Source: an uncultured Holophagales bacterium
Lineage (GTDB): Bacteria; Acidobacteriota; Thermoanaerobaculia; UBA5066
DNA: 9,365 nt
Assembly (NCBI GenBank): GCA_937927565.1
Contig: CALBDV010000475.1
Span: forward strand, 1 to 9,365
Reading direction: 5' to 3'
The notes beneath the pieces are model-generated. The model did not search any database. It worked only from the letters and a program-made list of their open reading frames with translations, and was not told the DNA's origin. Made by a program: the position numbers and the translations under genes. This document shows, one piece after another, positions 1 to 6,380 of this stretch (its first letter is position 1; every line of letters begins with the position of its first letter).

Positions 1-1041
1 GAGAAGGCCAAGTGCGAGCTCTCGACGACGCAGGAGACGACGATCGGCCTGCCGTTCATCGCTTCCGACGCGGGCGGGCCGAAGCACATCAACCGGGTCC
101 TGACCCGCGAGCAGTTCGAGGCCCTCGTCTCGGAGCTCGTCGAGCGGACGGCCGGACCCTGCCGCAACGCGCTCGAGGCCGCGGGGCTGAGCCCCGGCCA
201 GATCGAGAACGTCATCCTGGTGGGTGGCCAGACCCGGACGCCGAAGGTGCAGCAGATGGTCGAGTCGATCTTCGGCCAGCCGCCGAATCGCTCGATCAAC
301 CCCGACGAGGTCGTCGCCATCGGCGCGGCGATCCAGGCGGGGGTCCTGCAGGGCGAGATCAAGGACGTCGTCCTGCTCGACGTGACGCCGCTGTCCCTCG
401 GCGTCGAGACGCACGGCGGCATCTTCGTCAAGGTCATCGAGAGGAACTCGACGATCCCGACGAAGAACTCGATGGTCTTCACGACCGTCAGCGACAACCA
501 GTCGACGGTCGAGATCCACGTCCTGCAGGGCGAGCGCGAGATCGCCCGCGAGAACAAGTCCCTCGGGAAGTTCGATCTCGTCGGCATCCCCCCGGCCGCC
601 CGGGGCGTCCCCCAGATCGAGGTGACGTTCGCCATCGACTCCTCCGGCATCGTGAACGTCTCTGCCCGCGACATGGCCACGGGGCGGGCCCAGGGGGTCC
701 AGATCAACCCCGCGGGAGGCCTCTCGCAGGGAGAGATCGACCAGATCATCCAGGAGGCCGAGGAGAACAAGAACACCGACCAGAAGCGCAAGGTGGTCCG
801 CCAGCTCAAGAACAAGCTCGAGGGTCAGATCACCGGCAACGAGCGGGTCTTCCGCGAATTCGGCAAACTCCTCAACAACGACGAGCGGGACCGGATCGCC
901 CGAACGCTCCAGCACGCCCGCGAGGTGCTGACCGCCGAGGAGAGGGGCGAGATCGACAATGCCCTTCTCGACATGCAGGGCGTCTCGCGGATCCTGACCG
1001 CGGCGATGCTCTACAAGAGCGACAAGCCCGAGAAGGAATAG
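1..1041 (+). CDS. dnaK: DnaK (Hsp70) chaperone, C-terminal part; 5' end outside window
   Basis: ATP-dependent cytoplasmic chaperone working with DnaJ and GrpE. The reading frame is open from base 1, so the start is missing; by comparison with E. coli DnaK about 265 N-terminal residues lie to the left. The visible 346 residues cover the end of the nucleotide-binding domain (about 1-120, with VILVGGQTR near residues 69-77 and NPDEVVAIGAAIQ near 100-112), the hydrophobic interdomain linker (VVLLDV, about 123-128), the beta-sandwich substrate domain (about 127-240, with TIPTKNS, VLQGERE and VPQIEVTF) and a helical lid (about 241-346). The lid ends at YKSDKPEKE with no long disordered acidic tail such as the EEVKDKK end of E. 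coli DnaK. dnaJ follows after 16 nt, so the two are surely co-transcribed. The identification is secure; whether this is the main DnaK or a second paralogue cannot be decided from here. Confidence 0.97.
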   Translation, partial: EKAKCELSTTQETTIGLPFIASDAGGPKHINRVLTREQFEALVSELVERTAGPCRNALEAAGLSPGQIENVILVGGQTRTPKVQQMVESIFGQPPNRSINPDEVVAIGAAIQAGVLQGEIKDVVLLDVTPLSLGVETHGGIFVKVIERNSTIPTKNSMVFTTVSDNQSTVEIHVLQGEREIARENKSLGKFDLVGIPPAARGVPQIEVTFAIDSSGIVNVSARDMATGRAQGVQINPAGGLSQGEIDQIIQEAEENKNTDQKRKVVRQLKNKLEGQITGNERVFREFGKLLNNDERDRIARTLQHAREVLTAEERGEIDNALLDMQGVSRILTAAMLYKSDKPEKE

Positions 1042-1057
1042 CCTCGAGAGGTCCCAT

Positions 1058-2173
1058 TTGACGACGACACCCCGCGATCTCTACGAGGTCCTCGGCGTCG
1101 CCCGCGACGCCACGCCGGACCAGATCAAGTCGGCGTACCGCAAGCTGGCGCTCAACCACCACCCCGACCGCAATCCCGGCGATTCCGAGGCGGAGCAGAG
1201 ATTCCGGGAGGCGGCGGAGGCCTATTCGATCCTCTCCGACCCCGAGAAGCGATCCCGCTACGACCGGTACGGGCACGAGGGGACCAGGGGGACCGGCGGG
1301 TTCGACCCGAACGCCTTCGTCGACTTCGCCGACATCCTCGGCGACTTCTTCGGGATGGGCGCGGGAGGCGGGCGCCGGGGGCGCCGGTCCCCGGGCGAGG
1401 ACCTGCGCGCCGACCTGTCGCTGACCTTCGAAGAGGCGGTCTTCGGCGTCGAGAAGAGCCTGCCGATGCGGCGCTTCGAGCGTTGCGGCGCGTGCCACGG
1501 AACAGGTGGAAAAGGGGGGAGCGGAACGGTCTCCTGCGGAGTCTGCAGGGGGCGGGGCCGCGTCCAGTTCCGCCAGGGCTTCTTCGCCATGGAGAGGCCC
1601 TGTCCCGAGTGCCAGGGGGCGGGCGAAAAGCTCAAGGACCCCTGCCACGACTGTCAGGGGGAGGGCCGCACCCTTCGCGAGCGGACCCTCACGATCGCGA
1701 TTCCGGCCGGCGTCGACACGGGCGCCCGGCTCCGTCTCACCGGCGAAGGGAATCACGGACGCGCCGGGGGGGCTGCCGGAGACCTCTACGTCGTCCTGTC
1801 GGTGGAGGCGCACGAGCAGTTCCGGCGCGAGGGCTACGACGTCGTCCTGACGTGGGCCGTTCCCTACCCGGTGGCCGTCCTCGGCGGAACGTGCACCGTC
1901 CCGACGCTCCACGGCGACGAGGAGCTCGAGATTCCCGCGGGAACGGCCGCCGGCCGGGCTTTCAATCTCCGCGGAAAAGGGATCCCGCGCGTCGACGGTC
2001 GCGGGAGAGGCGACCAGCACGTCGTCGTCACCATCCGGGTCCCGAAGAAACTCTCGTCGGAGCAGAAGAAGGCGGTCCAGAAGCTCGCGGACGTCCTGAA
2101 GGAAGAGGCGGGCTGCCCGACGCGCGAGGAGAAGGGCTTCCTCGAGAAGCTCCGGGACCTCTTCTCCGCCTGA
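1058..2173 (+). CDS. dnaJ: DnaJ, class A Hsp40 co-chaperone
   Basis: J-domain co-chaperone that delivers unfolded clients to DnaK and stimulates its ATPase. At 371 aa it has the usual length. Domains in order: J domain (about 8-72) with the essential HPD at 35-37; a short Gly/Phe-rich linker (about 75-110) containing DILGDFFG; a zinc-binding domain with all four CxxCxGxG motifs intact (C143/C146, C160/C163, C182/C185, C196/C199); and the C-terminal client-binding domains (about 205-330). The start is a TTG at 1058, preceded by GAGAGG at 1046-1051. No ATG or GTG lies between it and the conserved DLYEVLGV, so the rare start looks real. It lies 16 nt after dnaK and 7 nt before prmA, within one transcription unit. 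With four full zinc motifs this is a true DnaJ rather than CbpA. Confidence 0.97.
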   Translation: MTTTPRDLYEVLGVARDATPDQIKSAYRKLALNHHPDRNPGDSEAEQRFREAAEAYSILSDPEKRSRYDRYGHEGTRGTGGFDPNAFVDFADILGDFFGMGAGGGRRGRRSPGEDLRADLSLTFEEAVFGVEKSLPMRRFERCGACHGTGGKGGSGTVSCGVCRGRGRVQFRQGFFAMERPCPECQGAGEKLKDPCHDCQGEGRTLRERTLTIAIPAGVDTGARLRLTGEGNHGRAGGAAGDLYVVLSVEAHEQFRREGYDVVLTWAVPYPVAVLGGTCTVPTLHGDEELEIPAGTAAGRAFNLRGKGIPRVDGRGRGDQHVVVTIRVPKKLSSEQKKAVQKLADVLKEEAGCPTREEKGFLEKLRDLFSA

Positions 2174-2180
2174 GGGGGCG

Positions 2181-2990
2181 ATGCCGGACGCCGTTCGGTT
2201 CACGCTCGCTCCCTCCGCCGAGCCGGCCCTGGAGGAAGCTCTCGCCGAGCTCTTCGTCTCGTGGAGCATCCGCGCCGGAGCCCTCTCCGTCTGGGTCTCG
2301 GAAGAGGAGGCCGACGAAGCGGCGGCACGGCTGGAGGCGGCCGGACTCGAGATTCTCGGCCGGGACGTCGAGGCCGAGCGGGACTGGGTGGCCGAGGCGG
2401 CCGCGCTCCAGCGGCCCGTCGCGGTCGGCGGCCTCGTCCTCGATCCCCACGATCCCGCTTCGGCAGATCCCGGCGGGCGCGGCCGGGTCTTTCTCCCGGC
2501 GGAAAGGGCCTTCGGAACCGGCTCGCACGAGTCGACCCGCCTCGCACTCCGGTTGCTCCTGTCTTCGGTCCCCGAAGGGGGATCCGTGCTCGACGTCGGC
2601 TGCGGCGCGGGGACACTCGCGCTGGCCGCACGGACCGCGGGTGCCAGGCGGGCGTTCGGATTCGACCTCGACCTGGAAGCGCCGCTGGCCTCGCGCCTGA
2701 ACGCCCGAAGGAACGGCATCGACGGATGCGCGTTCTGGGGCGGGCTTCTCGAGAGCCTGTCGCCTGCCGCACGGTTCGACCTCGTCGTCGCGAACATGCT
2801 TCACGAAGAGGTCGGTCCGCTCCTGCCCGGCCTCGCGGCCCTCGTCCGCCCGGACGGTCTTCTCGTGACGGCCGGGCAGCTCGTGGCGAGAGAGGACGAG
2901 TTCCTTCGGCTCCTCGAGGGCGCGGGGCTCCGGCCGCGGCGGCTCGCCTCGGAAGGCGAGTGGCTCGGCACGCTCTCGGTCCGGCCGTGA
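2181..2990 (+). CDS. prmA: Ribosomal protein L11 methyltransferase PrmA
   Basis: SAM-dependent methyltransferase that methylates ribosomal protein L11 in the cytoplasm. At 269 aa it is slightly shorter than E. coli PrmA (293 aa). An N-terminal substrate-recognition domain (about 1-90) is followed by the Rossmann-type catalytic domain. Visible motifs are AFGTGSHEST (110-119, the PrmA signature that reads AFGTGTHPTT in E. coli), VLDVGCGAG (136-144, SAM-binding motif I), the acidic FDLD (161-164) and VVANML (202-207, matching the VVANIL catalytic loop). The ATG at 2181 follows GAGGGGG, which overlaps the dnaJ stop, so translation is probably coupled. Its place directly after dnaKJ and before rsmE is the order known from many bacteria. 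The N-terminal domain is poorly conserved by eye, but the catalytic motifs are specific. Confidence 0.92.
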   Translation: MPDAVRFTLAPSAEPALEEALAELFVSWSIRAGALSVWVSEEEADEAAARLEAAGLEILGRDVEAERDWVAEAAALQRPVAVGGLVLDPHDPASADPGGRGRVFLPAERAFGTGSHESTRLALRLLLSSVPEGGSVLDVGCGAGTLALAARTAGARRAFGFDLDLEAPLASRLNARRNGIDGCAFWGGLLESLSPAARFDLVVANMLHEEVGPLLPGLAALVRPDGLLVTAGQLVAREDEFLRLLEGAGLRPRRLASEGEWLGTLSVRP

Positions 2991-3706
2991 GCTCGCCCCC
3001 GCGGGTTCTCGTCCCCGGAGCCCGCCTTCAGACCGGGGAGAGGGTCGTCCTCCCGGACGCGGAGGCGCGCCACCTCAGGGTCTCCAGGGTGAGCGCGGGC
3101 GGGAAGGTCATCCTTCTCGACGGATCCGGCGTTCGCGCGGAGGCTCTCCTCTCGGCGGACGGCCGGGACGCAATCGTGAGTGGGCTCGCTCCGGTGCGGG
3201 GCGAGCCGCAGCGCCGCGTGACCGTCCTCCTCGGAGTGGGAGAGCTGGCCCGGGTGGAGTGGGCCGTGGAGAAGGGGACCGAATGCGGCGCCGCGCGGTT
3301 CGCTCTCGTGGCGGCCGTCCGCTCCCAGCGCGCCCACGTCGCTGCGGCGGCCGCGAAGCTCGACCGGCTTCACCGGATCGCGGCCGAAGCGGTGAAGCAG
3401 TGCGACCGAACCGTCGTTCCGGAGATCCTCGCCCCGCAGTCCCTCGCCGCCGCCCTCGGGCTCTGCGGCGGCCCCCTCTTCGTCGCCCGTCCGGGCGCAC
3501 CCCGGCTCGCCGCCGGCAACCGAGGCTTCACCGTCGACATCGCCGTCGCGGTCGCCGTCGGACCGGAGGGGGGCTTCGACGCCGCCGAAGAACGCCTCCT
3601 CGACGAGGCCGGCGCGGTTCCGTTCAGCCTGGGAGGCCGGATCCTTCGCCTCGAGACGGCGGTGGTCGCCGCGCTCGTGCTCCTGGTCGACGACGACGCT
3701 CGCTGA
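2987..3706 (+). CDS. rsmE: 16S rRNA (uracil-1498-N3)-methyltransferase RsmE
   Basis: SPOUT-family methyltransferase that makes m3U1498 in the decoding region of 16S rRNA, normally acting on the assembled 30S subunit. The chosen GTG start at 2987 overlaps the prmA stop as GTGA, the usual sign of coupled translation, and gives 239 aa, close to the family norm (E. coli 243). The N-terminal PUA-like part has RHLRVSRVSAGGKVILLDG (29-46). The C-terminal trefoil-knot domain shows EKGTECGA (95-102), IAAEAVKQCDR (131-141), VAVGPEGGF (189-197) and LGGRILRLETA (215-225), all diagnostic for RsmE. The open frame continues upstream of 2987, but that stretch only shadows prmA in another frame. No Shine-Dalgarno is visible before the GTG. 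The unit appears to end here, 48 nt before ilvE. Confidence 0.94.
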   Translation: MSSPPRVLVPGARLQTGERVVLPDAEARHLRVSRVSAGGKVILLDGSGVRAEALLSADGRDAIVSGLAPVRGEPQRRVTVLLGVGELARVEWAVEKGTECGAARFALVAAVRSQRAHVAAAAAKLDRLHRIAAEAVKQCDRTVVPEILAPQSLAAALGLCGGPLFVARPGAPRLAAGNRGFTVDIAVAVAVGPEGGFDAAEERLLDEAGAVPFSLGGRILRLETAVVAALVLLVDDDAR

Positions 3707-3754
3707 GCCGATTCTCCGGACCCGGGCGGATATCATGCCGCGCAGGAGGAGTCG

Positions 3755-4693
3755 ATGGCCTTCGAGAACGTCAAGAAGATCTGGATGAACGGCAAGCTGG
3801 TGGATTTCGCCGACGCGAAGGTCCACGTTTTCACGCACGCCCTCCACTACGGCTCGGGGGTTTTCGAGGGGATCCGGTGCTACCGCACGGCGCGGGGACC
3901 CGAGGTCTTCCGTCTCGAGGAGCACCTCGACCGCCTCTTCTGGTCCGGGAAGATGTACCGGATGGAGATCCCCTGGACGCTCGAGCAGCTCAAGGCCGCC
4001 ACTCTCGAGACGATCCGGGCCAACGATTTCGAAGCGTGCTACATCCGGCCCCTCGCGTACCGGGGATTCGGCATGCTCGGCGTGAACCCGTTCCCGAACC
4101 CGGTCGACGTGATGATCGGGTGCTACCCGTGGGGCAAGTACCTCGGCCCCGAGGCGATGGAGAAGGGCGTCGACGTCTGCTGCTCGTCGTGGACGCGTCT
4201 CGGCGCCAACACGATGCCGGCGATGGCCAAGTCGACGGCGAACTACGCCAACAGCCAGCTCATCAAGATGGAGGCCATCGTCAACGGCTACGAGGAGGGG
4301 ATCGCCCTCGACGACACCGGGCGCGTCTCGGAGGGTTCGGGAGAGAACCTCTTCGTCGTCTGGAAGGACCGCGTCTACACGCCGCCGTTCTCCTCGTCGG
4401 CCCTCCCGGGCATCACCCGCAACTCCGTCATCCGGATCGCGGCCGAGATGGGGATCACGGTCGAGGAGCGGGCTCTCCCAAGGGAGATGCTCTACGCGGC
4501 CGACGAGCTCTTCTTCACGGGCACGGCCGCCGAGATCACGCCGATCCGCTCCGTCGACCGGATCGTCGTCGGTGCCGGCCACCGCGGTCCGCTCACGGCG
4601 AAGATCCAGCAGGCCTTCTTCGACATCGTGGAAGGGAAGGTGGACGACCGGTTCGGCTGGCTGACGCCGGTCGGCAAGGGCGTTCCGGCCTGA
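3755..4693 (+). CDS. ilvE: Branched-chain amino acid aminotransferase
   Basis: PLP-dependent fold-type IV transaminase that interconverts Leu, Ile and Val with their 2-oxo acids using 2-oxoglutarate/glutamate; cytoplasmic. The 312-aa length is typical. Visible signature elements are HALHYGSGVFEGIR (28-41), the catalytic lysine K159 in MAKSTANYANS (157-167), the PLP-ring glutamate E193 in EGSGENLF (193-200), LPGITRNSVI (217-226) and the phosphate-binding TGTAAEITPI (255-264). The ATG at 3755 has AGGAGGAG at 3744-3751, a strong site at good spacing. The 48-nt gap after rsmE contains TATCAT (3731-3736), a possible -10 without a convincing -35, so a promoter of its own is possible but unproven. 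A D-amino acid aminotransferase or aminodeoxychorismate lyase is less likely given the IlvE-type motifs. A tRNA-Leu gene follows after 21 nt. Confidence 0.95.
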   Translation: MAFENVKKIWMNGKLVDFADAKVHVFTHALHYGSGVFEGIRCYRTARGPEVFRLEEHLDRLFWSGKMYRMEIPWTLEQLKAATLETIRANDFEACYIRPLAYRGFGMLGVNPFPNPVDVMIGCYPWGKYLGPEAMEKGVDVCCSSWTRLGANTMPAMAKSTANYANSQLIKMEAIVNGYEEGIALDDTGRVSEGSGENLFVVWKDRVYTPPFSSSALPGITRNSVIRIAAEMGITVEERALPREMLYAADELFFTGTAAEITPIRSVDRIVVGAGHRGPLTAKIQQAFFDIVEGKVDDRFGWLTPVGKGVPA

Positions 4694-4714
4694 ATCAGAG
4701 GTTTTCCTCCTAGG

Positions 4715-4799
4715 GCCGGAGTGGCGGAATGGCAGACGCAGGGGCCTTAAAAGCCCCAGGCCTGTAAGGGTCGTGAGGGTTCGAATCCCTCCTCCGGCA
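4715..4799 (+). tRNA. tRNA-Leu (anticodon UAA)
   Basis: An 85-nt class II tRNA. The acceptor stem GCCGGAG (4715-4721) pairs fully with CTCCGGC (4792-4798), with discriminator A at 4799. The anticodon stem is GGGGC/GCCCC (4741-4745 with 4753-4757) around the loop CTTAAAA, placing the UAA anticodon at 4748-4750. A long variable arm (about 4758-4774, GCCT/GGGT around GTAA) is as expected for leucine. The T arm is perfect: GAGGG, TTCGAAT loop, CCCTC (4775-4791). CCA is not encoded. It reads UUA and, by wobble, UUG codons. No clear promoter is visible in the 21 nt between the ilvE stop and its 5' end, so it is probably cut from a longer transcript or driven from inside ilvE. Confidence 0.97.
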
Positions 4800-4814
4800 G
4801 CGACTCACGAAAAC

Positions 4815-4822
4815 GGAGGTGA
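4815..4822 (+). promoter_or_regulatory. Strong Shine-Dalgarno deciding the scpB start
   Basis: GGAGGTGA is an eight-base complement to the 16S rRNA 3' end and lies 8 nt before the ATG at 4831. An in-frame GTG at 4819 lies inside this site and would give a protein four residues longer. Because the GTG is part of the ribosome-binding site itself, the ATG at 4831 is preferred. It lies only 15 nt downstream of the tRNA-Leu 3' end. Confidence 0.8.
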
Positions 4823-4830
4823 AGCGACCC

Positions 4831-5610
4831 ATGAGTCTCGTCCGAACCGAACTCCGGGACCACGTCGGTACGATCACCCTCGCGAACGTCGAGAAGCGGA
4901 ACGCGCTGAGCAAGGCTCTCGTCGAGGACCTCGTCGCTGCGCTCGAGGAGATGCAGGAGCGAAAGGTGAGGGCGATCATCCTGCGCGCCCCGGCCGGATC
5001 CAGGGTCTGGTCCGCCGGGCACGACGTCCGGGAGCTTCCCGTATCGGGACGGGACCCTCTCGCCTACGACGACCCGCTCCTCGTCTCGATCCGCAAGATC
5101 CAGTACCTGCCGATCCCGGTCATCGCGATGCTCGAGGGCGCGGTGTGGGGCGGGGCCTGCGACCTCGCCTTCTCGTGCGACATCCTCGTCGGCTGCCCCA
5201 CGACGAGCTTCACGATGACGCCCGCCAAGATCGGCGTCCCGTACAACGTCACCGGGATCCTGCACTTCATGAACATGCTCCCGGTCAACGCCGTGCGCGA
5301 GATGTTCTTCACGGCGCTTCCCCTCGGGGCCGACGCGGCGTACCGCCTCGGCGTCCTGAACGACCTCGTCCCCATCGACGAGCTGGAGCGCTTCACGTAC
5401 GAGAAGGCGGCGGTGATCGGACGCAACAGCCCGCTGTCGATCTCGGCGATCAAGGAGCAGATCCGTCTGCTATCGATGGCCCACCCGCTCACGCCGAACA
5501 TGTTCGAGCTGATCCAGGGGCTTCGCCGCCGGGTCTACGACAGCCGCGACTATCAGGAAGGGATCCAGTCCTTCTTCGAGAAGCGACCGCCGGTGTTCAC
5601 AGGAGAATGA
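4831..5610 (+). CDS. scpB: Methylmalonyl-CoA decarboxylase (ScpB type, crotonase superfamily)
   Basis: Cofactor-free cytoplasmic enzyme of the crotonase fold that decarboxylates methylmalonyl-CoA to propionyl-CoA. The 259 aa align along their length, from memory, with E. coli ScpB/YgfG (261 aa). Shared blocks are NALSK (24-28), LRAPAGSRVWSAGHD (51-65), GRDPLAYDDPL (73-83), VWGGA (105-109), SFTMTPAKIGVPYN (126-139), IQGLRRRVYDSRDYQEG near the C terminus and the final EKRPPVFTGE. The E. coli active-site residues H66, G110 and Y140 correspond to H64, G108 and Y138 here, which separates it from ordinary enoyl-CoA hydratases. In E. coli the gene sits with a methylmalonyl-CoA mutase; no mutase, ArgK-type GTPase or CoA transferase is present in this window. 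Its last bases overlap rnc (ATGA). ScpB here is unrelated to the chromosome-segregation protein of the same name. Confidence 0.87.
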   Translation: MSLVRTELRDHVGTITLANVEKRNALSKALVEDLVAALEEMQERKVRAIILRAPAGSRVWSAGHDVRELPVSGRDPLAYDDPLLVSIRKIQYLPIPVIAMLEGAVWGGACDLAFSCDILVGCPTTSFTMTPAKIGVPYNVTGILHFMNMLPVNAVREMFFTALPLGADAAYRLGVLNDLVPIDELERFTYEKAAVIGRNSPLSISAIKEQIRLLSMAHPLTPNMFELIQGLRRRVYDSRDYQEGIQSFFEKRPPVFTGE

Positions 5611-6338
5611 CCGGTCCGATGACACGCGACGAGCAGCTGACGTATTTCGAGGAGGCCCTCGGCTACCGGTTCCTGGACCGGTCGCTCCTCGAACGGGCCC
5701 TCACCCACTCCTCGTATGCGAACGAAGCGCCGCGGTCGGAGGCGGTCAAGGACAACGAGACGCTCGAGTTTCTCGGCGACAGCATCCTCGGGTTCCTCGT
5801 GGCCGAGATGCTCTTCGAGGCGTTTCCGGACTTCCGGGAGGGGCAGCTCTCGAAGGCGCGATCCCACCTCGTCTCGGAACCGAGCTTCGCGCGGCTCGCG
5901 CGGGAGCTGGGGGTTGGCGAGGCGTTGCTGCTGGCGGCCGGAGAGAGCCGGTCGGGGGGGCGCGTGAGGGAGTCGCTCCTGGCCGACGCGTTCGAGGCGG
6001 TCTTCGCGGCGATCACCCTCGACGCGGGACTGGGCACGGCCCGTGACGTCGCCCGCAGGCTCTTTGCCGATGCCGTGGCGGAGCTCGACCCGGGGGAGCT
6101 CTCGTTCCACGACTACAAGACGGCGCTGCAGGAGCTCGCGCAGGGGGAGGGAAAGCCGCTTCCGTCCTACCGGCTCCTATCGGAGAGCGGTCCCGACCAC
6201 CGGAAGGAGTTCGTCTTCGAGGTCGTCTACGACGAGGAAATCTCGGCGACAGGCTCGGGCGCGACGAAGAAGGAAGCCCAGCGGCGGGCCGCCAAGGCGG
6301 CGCTGGCCGTCAAGCTGGGACGCACGACGCGGGCCTGA
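5607..6338 (+). CDS. rnc: Ribonuclease III
   Basis: Double-strand-specific endoribonuclease that processes rRNA precursors and some mRNAs; acts as a Mg2+-dependent dimer. Of 243 aa, the catalytic domain (about 10-160) contains NETLEFLGDSI (50-60) with the metal-binding E54/D58, and LLADAFEAVFAAITLD (124-139) with D127/E130 matching E. coli D114/E117. The C-terminal dsRNA-binding domain (about 167-236) ends with the typical TKKEAQRRAAKAAL. The ATG at 5607 overlaps the scpB stop as ATGA, suggesting coupled translation, but AGGAGA directly abuts it. The in-frame ATG at 5619 lies 13 nt after AGGAG and would give 239 aa; I cannot exclude it. Location next to an acyl-CoA enzyme and a tRNA is not the usual rnc-era or acpP-fabF-rnc order. 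Confidence 0.95.
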   Translation: MTGPMTRDEQLTYFEEALGYRFLDRSLLERALTHSSYANEAPRSEAVKDNETLEFLGDSILGFLVAEMLFEAFPDFREGQLSKARSHLVSEPSFARLARELGVGEALLLAAGESRSGGRVRESLLADAFEAVFAAITLDAGLGTARDVARRLFADAVAELDPGELSFHDYKTALQELAQGEGKPLPSYRLLSESGPDHRKEFVFEVVYDEEISATGSGATKKEAQRRAAKAALAVKLGRTTRA

Positions 6339-6346
6339 GCGCGGGT

Positions 6347-6374
6347 CAGGGGAGCGCCGGGCGGCACTCCCCTG
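6347..6374. terminator. GC-rich hairpin between convergent rnc and dsbD
   Basis: CAGGGGAG (6347-6354) and CTCCCCTG (6367-6374) form a perfect 8-bp stem. Inside it, GCC (6356-6358) pairs with GGC (6363-6365) around a GGGC tetraloop, after a single C/A mismatch. It lies in the 42-nt gap between two convergent genes, where a shared terminator is expected. No T-run follows on either strand, so intrinsic termination is uncertain; it may also serve as a 3'-end stabiliser. Confidence 0.6.
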
Positions 6375-6380
6375 GGGGCC

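Noticed and set aside
2261..2986. Upstream extension of the rsmE reading frame inside prmA
   Set aside because: The extension is Arg/Gly/Pro-rich out-of-frame translation of prmA; the GTG at 2987 gives the normal RsmE length and N terminus.
3731..3736. TATCAT before ilvE as a sigma-70 promoter
   Set aside because: No acceptable -35 lies 16-18 nt upstream, so it is only mentioned under ilvE and not called as a promoter.
872..4582. Long minus-strand open frames opposite dnaJ, prmA, rsmE and ilvE (872-2797 and 2801-4582)
   Set aside because: They are antisense to well-supported genes, have Arg/Pro/Asp/Glu-rich low-complexity composition typical of GC-rich shadow frames, and show no recognisable domain.
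4698..4709. GAGG-TTTT-CCTC mini-hairpin between ilvE and tRNA-Leu as a terminator
   Set aside because: The stem is only 4 bp and the T's are in the loop, so there is no basis for termination; it may overlap a processing site but this is not supported.
4710..4979. Minus-strand frame across tRNA-Leu ending in a peptide like RRDSNPHDPYRPGAFK
   Set aside because: This is the familiar false protein produced by translating the antisense of a tRNA-Leu gene.
4773..5606. Upstream extension of the rnc frame through scpB and the tRNA
   Set aside because: It is a shadow frame of scpB; RNase III homology begins only after about 5619.
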